Shown here: piece after piece, positions 4,543-5,046 of the stretch | How positions within the stretch are numbered: position 1 is the stretch's first letter | How the letters are laid out: each line of letters opens with the position of its first letter | The notes under the pieces: generated by a model | Told to the model about the DNA's origin: nothing | The model's database searches: none | The model's input: the letters and a program-made list of their open reading frames with translations, nothing else | Made by a program: the position numbers and the translations under genes | Origin: Spirochaetota bacterium | Lineage (GTDB): Bacteria > Spirochaetota > UBA4802 > UBA5550 | Assembly (NCBI GenBank): GCA_022704585.1 | Contig: JAKJGD010000208.1 | Location: forward strand, 1-5,046 | Length of the DNA: 5,046 nt | Reading direction: 5' to 3'

Positions 4543-5046
4543 TCACTTGAGGATGACTTTTTCGTTGAGCTTGTACACGTTGGTGATGTTCCGTATATTC
4601 TTGAGCCGCGCGATTATTTCCTTGAGGTGGTCATGTCCCCTGACCTCGAGGATGAACTTGAAGGAGGCGATGCCTGACTCCTCAACGCGCGCGTCGGCCT
4701 TGATGATGTTCGTCTTGCCGAGCGAGATCTCGTCGGCGATATCTTTCAGGAGGTTGGGGCGGTCGATCGCTTCGACCGCGACCTTGACCGGGTAGAGCGC
4801 GCCGGGTGAATCCTCCCAGCGGATGCTTATCAGGCGCTCCTTCTCGCTCGCAAGCCGCTTGAGCGAAGGGCAGGTCCGCTTGTGCACCGCGACGCCCCTG
4901 CCGCGGGTGATGAACCCGATCACGTCGTCGCCCGGGATCGGCTGGCAGCACTGCGAGAGCCTGATGAGCACGTTGGACGTTCCGTCTATGGTGATGCCGG
5001 CTTTTTTCTGCTTCGACAGGGTCTTCAGCCGGACCTGCTCGTCCGT
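4543..5046 (-). CDS. rel: RelA/SpoT-family (p)ppGpp synthetase/hydrolase, C-terminal part (5' partial)
   Basis: The frame is open to the right edge of the window; 167 C-terminal residues are visible. The GTG at 4971 is an internal Val, not the start, because the conserved segment begins before it (KAGITIDGTSNVLIRL). The visible part holds the zinc-finger/RIS region SQCCQPIPGDDVIGF (31-45) followed by TRGRGVAVHKRTC, with Cys33, Cys34, His55 and Cys59 in place, and then a C-terminal ACT domain (about 75-160: VAVEAIDRPNLLKDIADEI, then KFILEVRGHDHLKEII). These domains sense ribosome or amino-acid status and control the N-terminal hydrolase and synthetase domains, which lie outside the window. Whether the enzyme is bifunctional or synthetase-only cannot be told from this part. 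It probably forms an operon with maf, 3 bp downstream. Confidence 0.92.
   Translation of the reverse strand, partial: TDEQVRLKTLSKQKKAGITIDGTSNVLIRLSQCCQPIPGDDVIGFITRGRGVAVHKRTCPSLKRLASEKERLISIRWEDSPGALYPVKVAVEAIDRPNLLKDIADEISLGKTNIIKADARVEESGIASFKFILEVRGHDHLKEIIARLKNIRNITNVYKLNEKVILK

Noticed and set aside
4103..4795. Long plus-strand open frames opposite maf and the RelA/SpoT gene
   Set aside because: The minus strand encodes unmistakable Maf and RIS/ACT motifs; the plus-strand translations are Ser/Arg-rich shadows.
4969..4971. GTG as start of a small stand-alone ACT-domain protein
   Set aside because: The frame continues to the window edge and the residues before it match the segment that precedes the RIS region in RelA/SpoT proteins, so this is an internal Val codon.
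1..5046. CRISPR arrays, tRNA or rRNA genes, insertion-sequence ends, long repeats
   Set aside because: I looked for repeated units, tRNA-like cloverleaf segments and terminal inverted repeats and saw none; all gaps are under 140 bp.

Overview
The window is an ordinary-looking stretch of a G+C-rich bacterial chromosome (my visual estimate is about 60% G+C; not computed). It has eight tightly packed protein genes and no RNA genes, mobile elements, CRISPR arrays or long repeats. Both ends cut through genes. The taxon is not certain. A cyclic-nucleotide-binding/GGDEF protein, a long RelA/SpoT-type protein with ACT domain, a short single-stranded-DNA-binding protein and a YlbF/YmcA-like protein outside an obvious Firmicute setting would fit a free-living spirochaete or a deltaproteobacterium-like lineage. 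This is inference from protein style only.

Left part, plus strand (1-2073): the 3' end of a gene for a cyclic-nucleotide-binding domain fused to an apparently active GGDEF diguanylate cyclase. It is followed 21 bp later by a DHH/DHHA1 phosphoesterase with all catalytic motifs intact. A perfect 11-bp-stem hairpin (2087-2112) separates this pair from the convergent ssb gene.

Middle (2122-2912): a short ssb-like gene on the minus strand and a small Smr-domain gene on the plus strand diverge from a 134-bp, locally A-rich intergenic region. The SSB lacks the usual acidic C-terminal tip. The Smr gene runs tail-to-tail into the next minus-strand gene with a 26-bp overlap.

Right part, minus strand (5046 down to 2887): the C-terminal part of a RelA/SpoT homologue, then a Maf nucleotide pyrophosphatase starting 3 bp after it. 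After a 114-bp gap with a possible promoter comes a two-pass membrane protein with a HAMP-like end and no output domain, then 15 bp later a YlbF/YmcA-family protein.

The genes lean towards nucleotide signalling and nucleotide or nucleic-acid housekeeping: c-di-GMP synthesis, a DHH phosphoesterase that may act on small nucleotides, (p)ppGpp metabolism, and Maf cleansing of the nucleotide pool. The neighbourhood may reflect ordinary clustering of housekeeping genes. I do not see convincing evidence for a wholly new system. The points most worth checking are the cyclase/DHH pair, the HAMP-only/YlbF pair and the tailless SSB.
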